Of a DNA stretch of 50,204 nucleotides, positions 16,452-25,699 are shown piece by piece. The stretch lies in assembly GCA_000436475.1 (NCBI GenBank), contig FR886141.1, forward strand, positions 23,599 through 73,802, read 5' to 3'. The notes beneath the pieces are model-generated. The model did not search any database. It was given only the letters and a program-made list of their open reading frames with translations, and was not told where the DNA came from. The DNA comes from Eubacterium sp. CAG:248. GTDB taxonomy: Bacteria > Bacillota > Clostridia > Lachnospirales > Lachnospiraceae. The position numbers and the translations under genes are program-made. The number at the start of each line of letters is the position of its first letter. Position 1 is the stretch's first letter.

Positions 16452-19400
16452 ATGAGTGGTATTAAAAAATTTAGAAGGCTTAGGGTACAGTGGAAGATAT
16501 TGTTATCAGTACTTGTAGTTTTAGGGGCATTCAGCGGATATATGGTATTTGCAAATGCTGATTCGAGCGTAACGGTTACAGTAAAAAGCTATAAGACCAT
16601 TCTTAATCCAGGAGAGGATAGCAATGATGTTGTAGCAGATATGACAGGAAGAGATGAAAACAACATAGTTGGACAGGATTCGCCTGATAACTACAAGCCT
16701 ACAGAGAGAAATCTAAAATGGACTGTATCAGATTCCAATGTAGTCAAGTTTATAGTAAGTGACAGTGCAGGAGTTAAACCAGCAGATACAGCTGATGGTG
16801 TTAAATCACCACTTATCCGTGCTTATAAAGCAGGTAAGGCAACATTGACTGCAACATATTATACGAAGATATATGGTCCTGATGGAAGCATTACATATCA
16901 GCAAGCTCTTGGAAGTGATTCGGTTGATGTGATAGTACCATTGAGTGTTAAATTTAAAGCAACACGTAACGGAGTAGAGCTTACAGATGAGCAGAAGAAT
17001 GAATATCATGTGGGCGATATTATAGAGATTTCGTCTAACACATGTGAAACTAATAAGCTTTTTGTTGAAACAGATAATGATAAGACAGGCAATCTGTTAA
17101 AGGATGGCATTGTTGAAAAGGTTTCATCTGATGCATCAAAGGTAACACTTAAGATTGTCGGAGGCGGAAAAACTAATCTTACTGTAAGAACAGCAGATGG
17201 AGATGGTATTTCGCAGCTTACAGCAAAATATTCTATTGTTTCAAAGGTTGAATATACAGAAGGCAAGGCAAACGAACAGGGCAATTCAGTGCAGAAGCTT
17301 GCAGATGGCACAAAGTATTTTGTCTTATCAACTAAGGATTTTGAAGAGTTTACAGATGAGCAGATACCATCAAATGTAAAATATCCAGCTACTTCTGGTG
17401 TTACATATATTTCGGATAATACAGATATAATGACATATAAAAAAGATGGCAGCGTTAAAGGAATATATGCAGGTGTTGCAAAGGCTTACGCAGGTGTAGG
17501 TGCACTTGATATGAACGGAAACATGACATGGGCTAACCATGATGAGGTTAATGTTATCGTTCCATTTAAAAAGCTTGGTAAAGATGTGAGCAACATGAAT
17601 GTTGGTGATACAATTCAGTTAAAAACAACAGCTAATCCAACTGAAATAACATGGTCAACAACAGATAACAGTGTTGTACAGGTAGATCAGACAACAGGAC
17701 TTGTTACTGCTACAGGTGCAGGACATGCAACTATAATTGCACAAAGAGTAGAAGATGAGTTATCTACTGTATATAAGCAGAAAAACCAGATTACATATGA
17801 TATTACAGTTATAGATGGTTTTGGAATCAGTCTTACATCAATGAGTGTTAACATAGGAGAAACAAAGACTCTTGAAGCACTTGTTACTAATTCACCAGAT
17901 AAAAAAGATATTACATATACGGTTACTAACCAGCCAGATGCTGCCGGGGTAGTTCCTACAGATACACTTATTGAAGTTAAACAGTCTGATGATGGTAAGT
18001 CATTTGATATAAAGGGTGTGGCACCAGGTATTGCACATGTTACAGTTTCGCAGAATATTAATGGTGTTATAAAGAAGGCTACTTGTGTTGTATATATAAC
18101 AACACCTGTTGGAGAGATTAGTATTAACCCATCAAGTGTACAGATAGACAGAGGTTCATCTGAAACTGTACAGGTTATATTTAATCCGGCAGGACCAACT
18201 AACAACAAGGTATTATGGTCTTCATCAAATCCAGATATAGCAACTGTTGAAGGTGATAGCTATACAGCTACCATAAATGGTATATCGGGTGGCTCTACAA
18301 CTATCACAGTTATTTCAGAAGATGGGCTTAAGGTAGCAACCTGTGAAGTATATGTAAGAGAACCGGTTACTGGAATCCAGCTTAATGAAACAACAGTCAG
18401 GGCATCCATGGCACTCGGACAGTATCAGCTTGTAGCAACTATATTGCCATCAGGTGAAGGCGTTAACAGAAATGTCACATGGACATCTTCTGATACATCT
18501 GTTGCAACAGTAGATGATAATGGTCTTGTTAAGTTTGTAAAGCCAGGATATTGTACTATTGTATGTAAGACAACTGATGGTGCATTTATAGCAACCTGTA
18601 ATTTTATTATTAATATACCAGTAGAAACTATAAAGCTTGATTATACTGATGAAATAATGAGTATAGGTGGAAGATTAAGAATAACTGCTGAGGTGTTACC
18701 AGTAACAGCATCAGATAGAACAGTTTTATGGGAATCTTCCAATACGAATGTGTGTATAGTTGACTCTAATGGTCTTGTTGAGGCAGTTGGAACAGGAAGC
18801 TGTACTATTCTTTGTAAATCACTTGATGGTAACTTTACAGCGATGTGTAACATATATGTTAAACAGCCTGTAACTCAGGTGGTTCTTAATACAACAGATA
18901 TAACAGTAAGACAGGGACAGGTATTCTGGCTGAATGCAACTTGTCTTCCTGAGAATGCAGATAACAAGATAGTTACATGGGAAAGCCGTGATGAGAAGGT
19001 ATGTAAGGTTGAAAGTGATGGTAAGGTTACTGCAGTAGGAGCAGGTACAACATCTATTATCGCAACTAATGTAGATACCGGACTTACAGCATTCTGTGTT
19101 GTTACAGTAACACAGCCTGTAACAGGTATTAAGCTTAATTCTGATTATCAGCAGCTGTGGGTTGGAGCTAAATATGCAATTATTCCTACCGTTGAACCAT
19201 ATGATGCTGAGAATAAGAATGTAACTTATATGTCAAGTGACCCTGAGGTTGCATCGGTAGACGAGAACGGTGTTGTTACAGCTCTTAAGGGTGGTTCATG
19301 TGTTATAGAGGTCACTACAGAGGTCAATAAGCTTACAGCGGCATGTACTATAGATGTTAAAGAATATGTTTCAACTATTGAACTTAGTGAAACTGATAAG

Positions 19401-20339
19401 CTGATGAACATTGGTGCAACAGGAACTCTTATAGCTAAGGTTGGTTCAGATACAGCAACAAACAAAAATTTAACATGGTCATCATCAAATAATGATGTAT
19501 GTTATGTTGACCAGGAAGGCAATATAAGTGCCAATGGCGTTGGCAGTGCAGTTATTACAGCTACAGCGGTTGATGGAAGTGGAGTAAGTGCTTCCTGCAT
19601 AGTAAGGGTTATTAATCCTGTAACAGGTTTATATGTTGAACCAGATACAGTAAGACTTCTTATTGGTGATTCAGTAAGGGCGACAGCGGTGATTACACCT
19701 GATGAAGCTACGATTAAAGATGTAACATGGAAATCATCTAATGAATCTGTAGCAGTGGTAGATGAATCAGGAGAGATATTTGCAGTTGGCACTGGTAAGT
19801 GTAAGGTAACAGCTACATCACAGGATGGTAACAATATTACAGGAACATGCTGGGTATATGTAACACCAGTTGTTAATATATCATCACTCAGGATCAACTC
19901 TAAGGAAATATACATGTTAACAGGAAGAGCAAGACAGCTATCAGTTATAGTCAGACCAGTTGTTAATAATGATTCATATGAGTGGTATTCGACAGATACA
20001 GGAATTGTTCAGGTTGATCAGGATGGAGTCATAACTACAGTTGGACCTGGTACAGCAGACGTGTTTGTAATAAGTAATAACAGCGGTGTTGAGGCTTCTT
20101 GTACAGTCCATTCACTTGCAATGAGTACATCTAATATAAGAATTGAACAGTATGACAGATATAATCTTGATGTTATAGGTACAGAAGATAAAATCACGTG
20201 GAGAAGCAGTAATCCAAGAGTGTGTACAGTATCTTCTTCTGGAGAAGTTATAGGTAGAAGAGCAGGTACAGCAACTGTTACAGCTACAGTTAATAATAAG
20301 ACTTTAAGATGTGTGGTTACAGTTACTAATATAAGATAA
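16452..20339 (+). CDS. Giant secreted Ig-like (BIG_2) repeat protein
   Basis: A 1295-residue exported protein. A signal sequence lies at residues 15-36 (WKILLSVLVVLGAFSGYMV, then FANA). About three irregular beta domains follow to residue 370. About 11 bacterial Ig-like BIG_2 domains of roughly 83-90 residues then run to the C-terminus. Each has the pattern PVTGIxLN, a ...TWxSSNxxVxxVDxxG core, then VxAVGxGxxxIxA and a final Cys-x-V-x-V strand. From the third BIG_2 on, cysteines recur at fixed places and may form disulphides. No LPXTG, WxL or choline-binding anchor is visible, so it is either released or held by an uncleaved N-terminal helix. Similar domains occur in intimin-type adhesins; adhesion or surface scaffolding is an inference. 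Confidence 0.85.
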   Translation: MSGIKKFRRLRVQWKILLSVLVVLGAFSGYMVFANADSSVTVTVKSYKTILNPGEDSNDVVADMTGRDENNIVGQDSPDNYKPTERNLKWTVSDSNVVKFIVSDSAGVKPADTADGVKSPLIRAYKAGKATLTATYYTKIYGPDGSITYQQALGSDSVDVIVPLSVKFKATRNGVELTDEQKNEYHVGDIIEISSNTCETNKLFVETDNDKTGNLLKDGIVEKVSSDASKVTLKIVGGGKTNLTVRTADGDGISQLTAKYSIVSKVEYTEGKANEQGNSVQKLADGTKYFVLSTKDFEEFTDEQIPSNVKYPATSGVTYISDNTDIMTYKKDGSVKGIYAGVAKAYAGVGALDMNGNMTWANHDEVNVIVPFKKLGKDVSNMNVGDTIQLKTTANPTEITWSTTDNSVVQVDQTTGLVTATGAGHATIIAQRVEDELSTVYKQKNQITYDITVIDGFGISLTSMSVNIGETKTLEALVTNSPDKKDITYTVTNQPDAAGVVPTDTLIEVKQSDDGKSFDIKGVAPGIAHVTVSQNINGVIKKATCVVYITTPVGEISINPSSVQIDRGSSETVQVIFNPAGPTNNKVLWSSSNPDIATVEGDSYTATINGISGGSTTITVISEDGLKVATCEVYVREPVTGIQLNETTVRASMALGQYQLVATILPSGEGVNRNVTWTSSDTSVATVDDNGLVKFVKPGYCTIVCKTTDGAFIATCNFIINIPVETIKLDYTDEIMSIGGRLRITAEVLPVTASDRTVLWESSNTNVCIVDSNGLVEAVGTGSCTILCKSLDGNFTAMCNIYVKQPVTQVVLNTTDITVRQGQVFWLNATCLPENADNKIVTWESRDEKVCKVESDGKVTAVGAGTTSIIATNVDTGLTAFCVVTVTQPVTGIKLNSDYQQLWVGAKYAIIPTVEPYDAENKNVTYMSSDPEVASVDENGVVTALKGGSCVIEVTTEVNKLTAACTIDVKEYVSTIELSETDKLMNIGATGTLIAKVGSDTATNKNLTWSSSNNDVCYVDQEGNISANGVGSAVITATAVDGSGVSASCIVRVINPVTGLYVEPDTVRLLIGDSVRATAVITPDEATIKDVTWKSSNESVAVVDESGEIFAVGTGKCKVTATSQDGNNITGTCWVYVTPVVNISSLRINSKEIYMLTGRARQLSVIVRPVVNNDSYEWYSTDTGIVQVDQDGVITTVGPGTADVFVISNNSGVEASCTVHSLAMSTSNIRIEQYDRYNLDVIGTEDKITWRSSNPRVCTVSSSGEVIGRRAGTATVTATVNNKTLRCVVTVTNIR

Positions 20340-20348
20340 TAAATAAAC

Positions 20349-20388
20349 AAAAAGCAGCAGCTATGATAAATATGGCTGTTGCTTTTTT
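20349..20388 (+). terminator. Terminator of the Ig-like protein gene
   Basis: AAAAGCAGCAGC pairs with GCTGTTGCTTTT (one G-U) around a 13-base loop, followed by TTT. It starts ten bases after the stop codon, a standard rho-independent terminator. Confidence 0.85.
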
Positions 20389-20487
20389 GTATAGACAGCT
20401 GTTATATATAACTGATATAACTGATGTGTCTGGATAGCTTTATTACTAAGCAGTCATTAGATTGTATAAATATTTATACATAAAGAT

Positions 20488-20533
20488 AAAGAAACAGCTG
20501 CCAACCAATAAGCTGACAGCTGTTCTTTATTTT
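20488..20533 (+). terminator. Second terminator-like hairpin
   Basis: AAAGAAACAGCTG pairs with CAGCTGTTCTTT (one bulged A) and is followed by ATTTTAAT. It lies 100 bp beyond the first terminator. It could be a backup stop or end an unrecognised short transcript. Confidence 0.5.
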
Positions 20534-20756
20534 AATATGAGGGGGAGATAGAAAGAATTAACTTACTATCTGATTATTAGTATATTCAATATTTGTGTGC
20601 AAAGTATGTACAATTTATGAAAGAATAATAAAAATAATAAAAATAAAGAAAATAAAGGCTGCAAAACTTTGCAAGTTTAGTTTTTTAATTTATTGATTAT
20701 TGAATATCAATATGTTAGAATTTATACGTTAAAATATAAAGGATGGGAATGTCTAT

Positions 20757-22397
20757 ATGGGAATTGATAATAAAGATGAATTGGATGATGAGTTAGTGAA
20801 ATCATTGGAAAGACTTGTAGAAGAAGAAACCAGTGTCGCTAAAGCATTTGTTGATAATCAGAAAGAGTCATCTGCAGAAAACACAGCTGCAAAAGATTCA
20901 CAAGATACAGACATTGAGATGGGTAAGACTAAGGTTATACCTAAAGTTACAACAGATATGCTCACGAAATCTGAAGATGATGTTCAGAAAACAGGTGTAT
21001 ATAACGTTGATGAAGTGAGAGATAATATTAGAAATATCCCAGTTAAGAATTCAGATTCTGGTGTTAATTTGGATGTTAATTCAGATGTTAGTTCTGATAT
21101 TGATTCAGATTCAGATGTTGATTCAGATAAGCATGCTGATTCAGATAAACATGTGGCTGGTGGAACTGCCAGTGATGATAAAAAGAAGAAAATCATAATA
21201 GGAGTTTCATGCGGTATAGCGGCACTTCTGGTACTTATAGGTATTATTACCGGTGTAGTTATTCATAACAGAAGTAAAGAATCATATAAATATAATTATG
21301 AAAAAGGTATGGAAAGCTATAAGAATAATGATTATGATTCGGCTGTGAAGTATCTTTCAAAGGCAGCTAAGCTCAATGAAGGTAAGAAAAACACAGATCT
21401 TAAGTATACATTATATGAGTGCTATAAAAAAGAGAATAATACAGATAAGCAGATAGAAACACTTAAAGATATTCTGTCTTATGATGAGAATAATCAGAAG
21501 TCAATACAGGAGCTTGCATCTATATATGAACAAAAAAAGGATGGCAATGCACTTAATACACTGATAAAGTCGTATAAAAACAAAGAAGGTTATAAATATC
21601 TTTCGGATTATGTTGTTGAGAATCCTAAACCATCGGTTGAAGCAGGAACTTATGATGATGAGGTTAAGCTGCAATTTACAGAAAGCTCTTCTTCAACAAT
21701 ATATTATACGCAGGATAAATCTGAGCCAACTGAAAAAAGTACAAAATATAATGGTGATACCATTGAGATTAAGAATGGAACAACCACTATCAAAGCAGTA
21801 GCTGTTAATTCAATAGGAGTATATAGTGATGTTGTTGAGCTTCAGTATGTTGTTGACTACAAGAAGCCATCAACACCAACGGTTAGTCCGGAATCTGGAA
21901 CATATGCAGAGGGACAGCAGGTGACTATAAGCAATATCCCAGTTGGAAGTAAAGCATATTACACACTGGATGGCTCGACACCAACAGCAGGTTCGGAAGA
22001 GTATACAGAACCCTTTGATATTCCTGAAGGCAACAATGTAATAGCAGTCGTAATAATAGATTCACATAATCAGGCGAGTTCAGTAGTCAAAAAAAATTAT
22101 GTGATAAATAAGGCAAAAACATTTTCATATAATGAATGCCTTGAAATATTAAAAAACAGACTTATTGCGGATGGTGTACTTAAGTCAGATGGTAATACGA
22201 CCAGTGATGGCAGAAAGGTAACTTTTGTATATCAGCCAAAAGCAACAGTTAATTCGGTTGAGATGTATATCGTAAGGTTTGATGTTAAAGATAAATCAAA
22301 GACATCTACTGAAGGGTATTATGGAATAGGAATCAAGAATGGAACATGTTACAAAGTAACTAATTCAAACGGCTCTTACAGTTCTTCTGAATATTAA
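20757..22397 (+). CDS. Membrane TPR protein with two CHB_HEX-type domains
   Basis: A 546-residue single-pass protein. Residues 1-140 are cytoplasmic, acidic and disordered, with Asp-Ser-rich runs (DVSSDIDSDSDVDSDKHA). A membrane helix spans about 146-170 (IIIGVSCGIAALLVLIGIIT). Outside are two or three TPR units (YNYEKGMESYKNNDYDSAVK, YLSKAAKLNE), then two chitobiase/hexosaminidase C-terminal-like domains with YYTQDKSEPTEKSTKYNGD and YYTLDGSTPTAGSEEYTEP. It ends in an unrecognised domain of about 100 residues. It has no catalytic domain. A role in holding cell-wall or polysaccharide structures is guesswork; it follows the Ig-like protein gene but is separated from it by two hairpins. Confidence 0.75.
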   Translation: MGIDNKDELDDELVKSLERLVEEETSVAKAFVDNQKESSAENTAAKDSQDTDIEMGKTKVIPKVTTDMLTKSEDDVQKTGVYNVDEVRDNIRNIPVKNSDSGVNLDVNSDVSSDIDSDSDVDSDKHADSDKHVAGGTASDDKKKKIIIGVSCGIAALLVLIGIITGVVIHNRSKESYKYNYEKGMESYKNNDYDSAVKYLSKAAKLNEGKKNTDLKYTLYECYKKENNTDKQIETLKDILSYDENNQKSIQELASIYEQKKDGNALNTLIKSYKNKEGYKYLSDYVVENPKPSVEAGTYDDEVKLQFTESSSSTIYYTQDKSEPTEKSTKYNGDTIEIKNGTTTIKAVAVNSIGVYSDVVELQYVVDYKKPSTPTVSPESGTYAEGQQVTISNIPVGSKAYYTLDGSTPTAGSEEYTEPFDIPEGNNVIAVVIIDSHNQASSVVKKNYVINKAKTFSYNECLEILKNRLIADGVLKSDGNTTSDGRKVTFVYQPKATVNSVEMYIVRFDVKDKSKTSTEGYYGIGIKNGTCYKVTNSNGSYSSSEY

Positions 22398-22445
22398 CAT
22401 TTAAATAATGTAAAACGTAAGAGGACTAATAGCTATAAATATGTT

Positions 22446-22475
22446 TTGATGTGTGATCAGCACTTCAGATATAAT
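22446..22475 (+). promoter_or_regulatory. Promoter of nfnAB
   Basis: TTGATG (22446-22451) and a consensus TATAAT (22470-22475) are separated by 18 bases. Initiation near 22482 would leave a leader of only about 17 bases containing the AAAGGGG ribosome site. Confidence 0.6.
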
Positions 22476-22498
22476 ATAACACTGAAAGGGGTATTATA

Positions 22499-23377
22499 AT
22501 GTACAAGATTCTTAAGGCTGAAAAATTAGCAGAAAAGATTTTTCTTATGGATGTTGAAGCACCAAGAGTTGCTAAACACTGTGAACCTGGCCAGTTCATT
22601 ATTGTTAAAATGGATGAAAAAGGGGAAAGAATTCCTCTTACAATCTGTGATTATGACAGAGAAGCTGGAACAATTACTATTGTATTCCAGATAGTCGGAG
22701 CATCAACAGAAAAGATGTCACATCTTAAGGCAGGAGATGCATTTAGTGATTTTGTAGGACCTTTAGGATGCCCTTCAGAATTAATCCATGAGGATATTGA
22801 AGAATTAAAGAAGCAGAAGATAGTATTCATAGCAGGTGGTGTTGGAACAGCTCCAGTTTATCCACAGGTTAAGTGGCTTCATGAGCATGGAGTCGATGCA
22901 GATGTTATTGTTGGTGCTAAGAATAAAGATCTTATTCTGCTTGAAGAAGAGATGAAGGCTGTTGCTGGAAATCTCTATATAACAACAGATGATGGAAGCT
23001 ATGTAAGAAAAGGTATGGGTACAGATGTACTTAAAGACCTTTATGCACAGGGTAAGAAGTATGATAAGTGTATAGCTATCGGACCATTGATTATGATGAA
23101 GTTTGTCTGTCTGTTAACTAAGGAGCTTGGTATTCCTACAGTTGTAAGTATGAATCCTATTATGGTTGATGGAACTGGAATGTGTGGAGCATGCAGACTT
23201 CAGGTTGGTGATGAGATTAAGTTCGCTTGTGTTGATGGACCAGAGTTTGATGGACATCTTGTAGATTTTGATCAGGCTATGAAACGTCAGCAGACATATA
23301 AAACAGAAGAGGGCAGAGCTATGCTTGCTGCTCTTGAGGGTGAAACTCATCATGGTGGATGTGGAAACTGTAATTAA
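22499..23377 (+). CDS. nfnA: NfnA: ferredoxin-NADP+ oxidoreductase small subunit
   Basis: Small subunit of electron-bifurcating NADH-dependent reduced ferredoxin:NADP+ oxidoreductase (also called Stn). The 292 residues are of the PyrK/SudB type: an FAD domain with RIPLTICDYD, a NAD-binding domain with IAGGVGTAPVYPQVKWLHEH, and a C-terminal [2Fe-2S] site in DGTGMCGACRLQV plus FACVDGPEFDGH. It lies 87 bp before the large subunit, with which it would form the heterodimer. Dihydroorotate dehydrogenase electron-transfer subunits look similar, but the adjacent GltA-like gene decides for Nfn. Confidence 0.9.
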   Translation: MYKILKAEKLAEKIFLMDVEAPRVAKHCEPGQFIIVKMDEKGERIPLTICDYDREAGTITIVFQIVGASTEKMSHLKAGDAFSDFVGPLGCPSELIHEDIEELKKQKIVFIAGGVGTAPVYPQVKWLHEHGVDADVIVGAKNKDLILLEEEMKAVAGNLYITTDDGSYVRKGMGTDVLKDLYAQGKKYDKCIAIGPLIMMKFVCLLTKELGIPTVVSMNPIMVDGTGMCGACRLQVGDEIKFACVDGPEFDGHLVDFDQAMKRQQTYKTEEGRAMLAALEGETHHGGCGNCN

Positions 23378-23464
23378 TTGTTGGTATTCATTAAGAAGCA
23401 TGGTTACTGTTTGCTTATATACTCGTGAACAGTGACGATTAATCGATGGAAAAGAGGTATAATA

Positions 23465-24850
23465 ATGGATGTTATGAAAAAGGTTCCTGTAAGGGAACAG
23501 GCTCCAGATGTAAGAAATAAGAATTTTGATGAGGTTTGCCTCGGATATAATGCAGAAGAGGCACAGGAAGAGGCAACTCGTTGTCTTAATTGTAAGAATG
23601 CAAGATGTGTTCAGGGATGTCCTGTATCAATAAACATACCTGAGTTCATTCATAATGTAAAAGAAGGTAATTTTGCAGAAGCATATAAGGTTATTGGAAA
23701 GTCTTCAGCACTTCCAGCTGTATGTGGCCGTGTATGTCCACAGGAAACACAGTGTGAAGGACAGTGTGTAAGAGGTATTAAGGGTGAGGCTGTATCTATT
23801 GGAAAGCTTGAAAGATTTGTAGCTGACTGGGCTAGAGAAAACAATGTTGCACCTGAGATGCCAACAGAAAAGAAAGGCAAGAAGGTAGCTGTAATAGGTT
23901 CTGGTCCTTCAGGACTTACATGCGCAGGAGATCTTGCAAAGATGGGATATGAAGTAACTATATTTGAAGCACTTCATGAACCTGGCGGAGTATTAGTATA
24001 TGGTATTCCTGAGTTCCGTCTTCCAAAGAAGACAGTAGTTGCATCAGAAGTTGAAAATGTTAAAAAGCTTGGTGTTAAGATAGAAACTAACGTAGTTATA
24101 GGTAAATCAATGACTATAGACCAGCTTCTTAATGAAGAAGGCTTCGATGCTGTATTTATTGGTTCAGGAGCAGGTCTTCCTAGATTTATGGGTATTCCAG
24201 GTGAAAATGCTAACGAAGTATTCTCAGCTAATGAGTATCTTACAAGAAGCAATCTTATGAAGGCATTCAGGGATGATTATGATACACCTATTGCAAAGTT
24301 TAAGAAAGTTGCAGTTGTAGGTGGCGGTAATGTTGCTATGGATGCTGCAAGAACAGCTTTAAGACTTGGAGCAGAGGTACATATTGTATACAGAAGAAGT
24401 GAGGAAGAACTTCCAGCAAGAGCTGAGGAAGTACATCATGCTAAAGAAGAAGGTATTATATTTGACCTTCTTACTAACCCAACAGAAGTTCTCACAGATG
24501 AGAAGGGCAATGTTACAGGAATTAAGTGCGTAAAGATGGAACTTGGTGAACCAGATGCTTCAGGCAGAAGAAAGCCTGTTGAGATACCAGGTTCTGAGTT
24601 CGTTATGGAGCTTGATGCAGTTATCATGTCACTTGGTACATCACCTAACCCACTTATTTCATCAACAACTAAGGGGCTTGATATTAATAAGAGAAAGTGT
24701 ATTGTTGCAGAAGAAGATAATGGACAGACATCAAAGGAAGCAGTATATGCTGGTGGAGATGCTGTTACAGGTGCAGCGACAGTTATTCTTGCTATGGGTG
24801 CTGGTAAAGCAGCTGCAAAGGGTATTGATGAATATCTTTCTAATAAGTAA
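23465..24850 (+). CDS. nfnB: NfnB: ferredoxin-NADP+ oxidoreductase large subunit
   Basis: Large subunit of Nfn, related to the small subunit of NADPH-glutamate synthase (GltD, often annotated gltA). The 461 residues have an N-terminal double [4Fe-4S] domain (CLNCKNARCVQGCPVSINIP, then GRVCPQETQCEGQCVRG), an FAD site VAVIGSGPSGLTCAGDLA near residue 140, and an NADPH site VAVVGGGNVAMDAARTALR near 280. The partner NfnA lies directly upstream; no glutamate-synthase large subunit is nearby, which supports Nfn. Start 23465 was chosen over one 11 codons earlier because AGAGGT lies seven bases before it. Confidence 0.9.
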   Translation: MDVMKKVPVREQAPDVRNKNFDEVCLGYNAEEAQEEATRCLNCKNARCVQGCPVSINIPEFIHNVKEGNFAEAYKVIGKSSALPAVCGRVCPQETQCEGQCVRGIKGEAVSIGKLERFVADWARENNVAPEMPTEKKGKKVAVIGSGPSGLTCAGDLAKMGYEVTIFEALHEPGGVLVYGIPEFRLPKKTVVASEVENVKKLGVKIETNVVIGKSMTIDQLLNEEGFDAVFIGSGAGLPRFMGIPGENANEVFSANEYLTRSNLMKAFRDDYDTPIAKFKKVAVVGGGNVAMDAARTALRLGAEVHIVYRRSEEELPARAEEVHHAKEEGIIFDLLTNPTEVLTDEKGNVTGIKCVKMELGEPDASGRRKPVEIPGSEFVMELDAVIMSLGTSPNPLISSTTKGLDINKRKCIVAEEDNGQTSKEAVYAGGDAVTGAATVILAMGAGKAAAKGIDEYLSNK

Positions 24851-24888
24851 TAATATATTAAAACTTTAAACTGATTGTAAATAAAGTT

Positions 24889-24925
24889 AAGCGGGAACAC
24901 ATGTATAAGATATGTGTTCCCGCTT
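24889..24925. terminator. Bidirectional terminator after nfnB
   Basis: AAGCGGGAACACAT (24889-24902) pairs perfectly with ATGTGTTCCCGCTT (24912-24925), 14 pairs around nine bases. It lies between convergent genes, nfnB and the membrane protein gene at 24931. Confidence 0.85.
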
Positions 24926-24930
24926 ATTAT

Positions 24931-25536
24931 TTACTCGTTAAATAAGTTGTCAATATATTTGTCTGCAATTGTATCTAAGAGATCATCGTTTGTATCAGGA
25001 AAGTTTTTACTGATAGCCTTTTTGATATAGTCGCTTCTGTTGAAATATTTCATTTCCTCAGGAATGTCGTCAGGATAAGAAGCCTCTATATCCTCCTTGC
25101 TTACGTTATCTTTAAGCCATGCTAAGATAGTATCAGTATCCCTGCTTTCGATAGCAGCCTTGCTCTTGATGTTTTTAGAATACTTTAAAGACCAGAAGCC
25201 AATAGCTATAAAGCCAATAAAAAGTAATCCCAGAACAATATTGATAAGTATGAAGTTGGAGCTTCCCTTTACAACGAGTTTAAGAATACCAATATCGTTA
25301 AGTATAAGTATTATTATACCGGCTGCACCACATACGAAAAATGTAATGGCTGATGATAAGTTGTCTTTGTATTTGTCCTCAGTGCTTTCGTAAAGATTGG
25401 CAGAGTGCATAAGAAGTTCATTTCCTTCTGCTTCGTTGCTTCCAAGTTCGTTAATGCCTGTTACACTGTCATCAATACCAGCAGTCTCTTTTTTTAATTC
25501 AATCTCATCATCAGAATGAATGTTATGTTCACTCAT
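24931..25536 (-). CDS. Two-helix membrane protein, unknown function
   Basis: A 201-residue protein not recognised. The first 60 residues are acidic and probably disordered (DDEIELKKETAG). Two membrane helices follow at about 63-82 (ITFFVCGAAGIIILILNDIG) and 92-115 (NFILINIVLGLLFIGFIAIG). The last 75 residues are soluble and helical (DTDTILAWLKDNVSKEDIEA, SDYIKKAISKNFPDTNDDLL). GGAGG precedes the ATG by six bases, so it is translated. It stands alone between the nfnB terminator and thiN, with nothing in the context pointing to a function. Confidence 0.7.
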   Translation of the reverse strand: MSEHNIHSDDEIELKKETAGIDDSVTGINELGSNEAEGNELLMHSANLYESTEDKYKDNLSSAITFFVCGAAGIIILILNDIGILKLVVKGSSNFILINIVLGLLFIGFIAIGFWSLKYSKNIKSKAAIESRDTDTILAWLKDNVSKEDIEASYPDDIPEEMKYFNRSDYIKKAISKNFPDTNDDLLDTIADKYIDNLFNE

Positions 25537-25699
25537 AATGTCCTCCTTGTTTAGTTGTTTAGTAAAGTATAAAATGTTTTACTACATGTTTGATTTATTA
25601 TAGAATATAAATGTGAAAAATTAAAGAACATAAATGAAATATGAAAAATATTTCAAAGCAAAATAATAAAGAGAAAACAAAGAATAAGGAAGGCTTAAG

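Larger units (their letters stand above)
20340..20756. other. Intergenic region with two terminator-like hairpins
   Basis: This 417-bp gap holds the two hairpins listed separately and an A-rich stretch before the next gene (20621-20700). A region of TATA-rich repeats at 20400-20430 looks featureless. No ORF with a ribosome site was found. Confidence 0.5.

Noticed and set aside
17687..18208. Minus-strand open frame inside the Ig-like protein gene
   Set aside because: It is the mirror of a repetitive Thr/Val-rich gene, lacks a ribosome site, and resembles no protein.
17000..20300. Repetitive DNA resembling a tandem repeat array or CRISPR
   Set aside because: The similarity is between protein domains of 83-90 residues. 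The DNA copies are diverged, and there are no short identical repeats with regular spacers.
25537..25699. TPP riboswitch before thiN
   Set aside because: The conserved CTGAGA and the second-arm motifs are absent; the region is plain AT-rich DNA.
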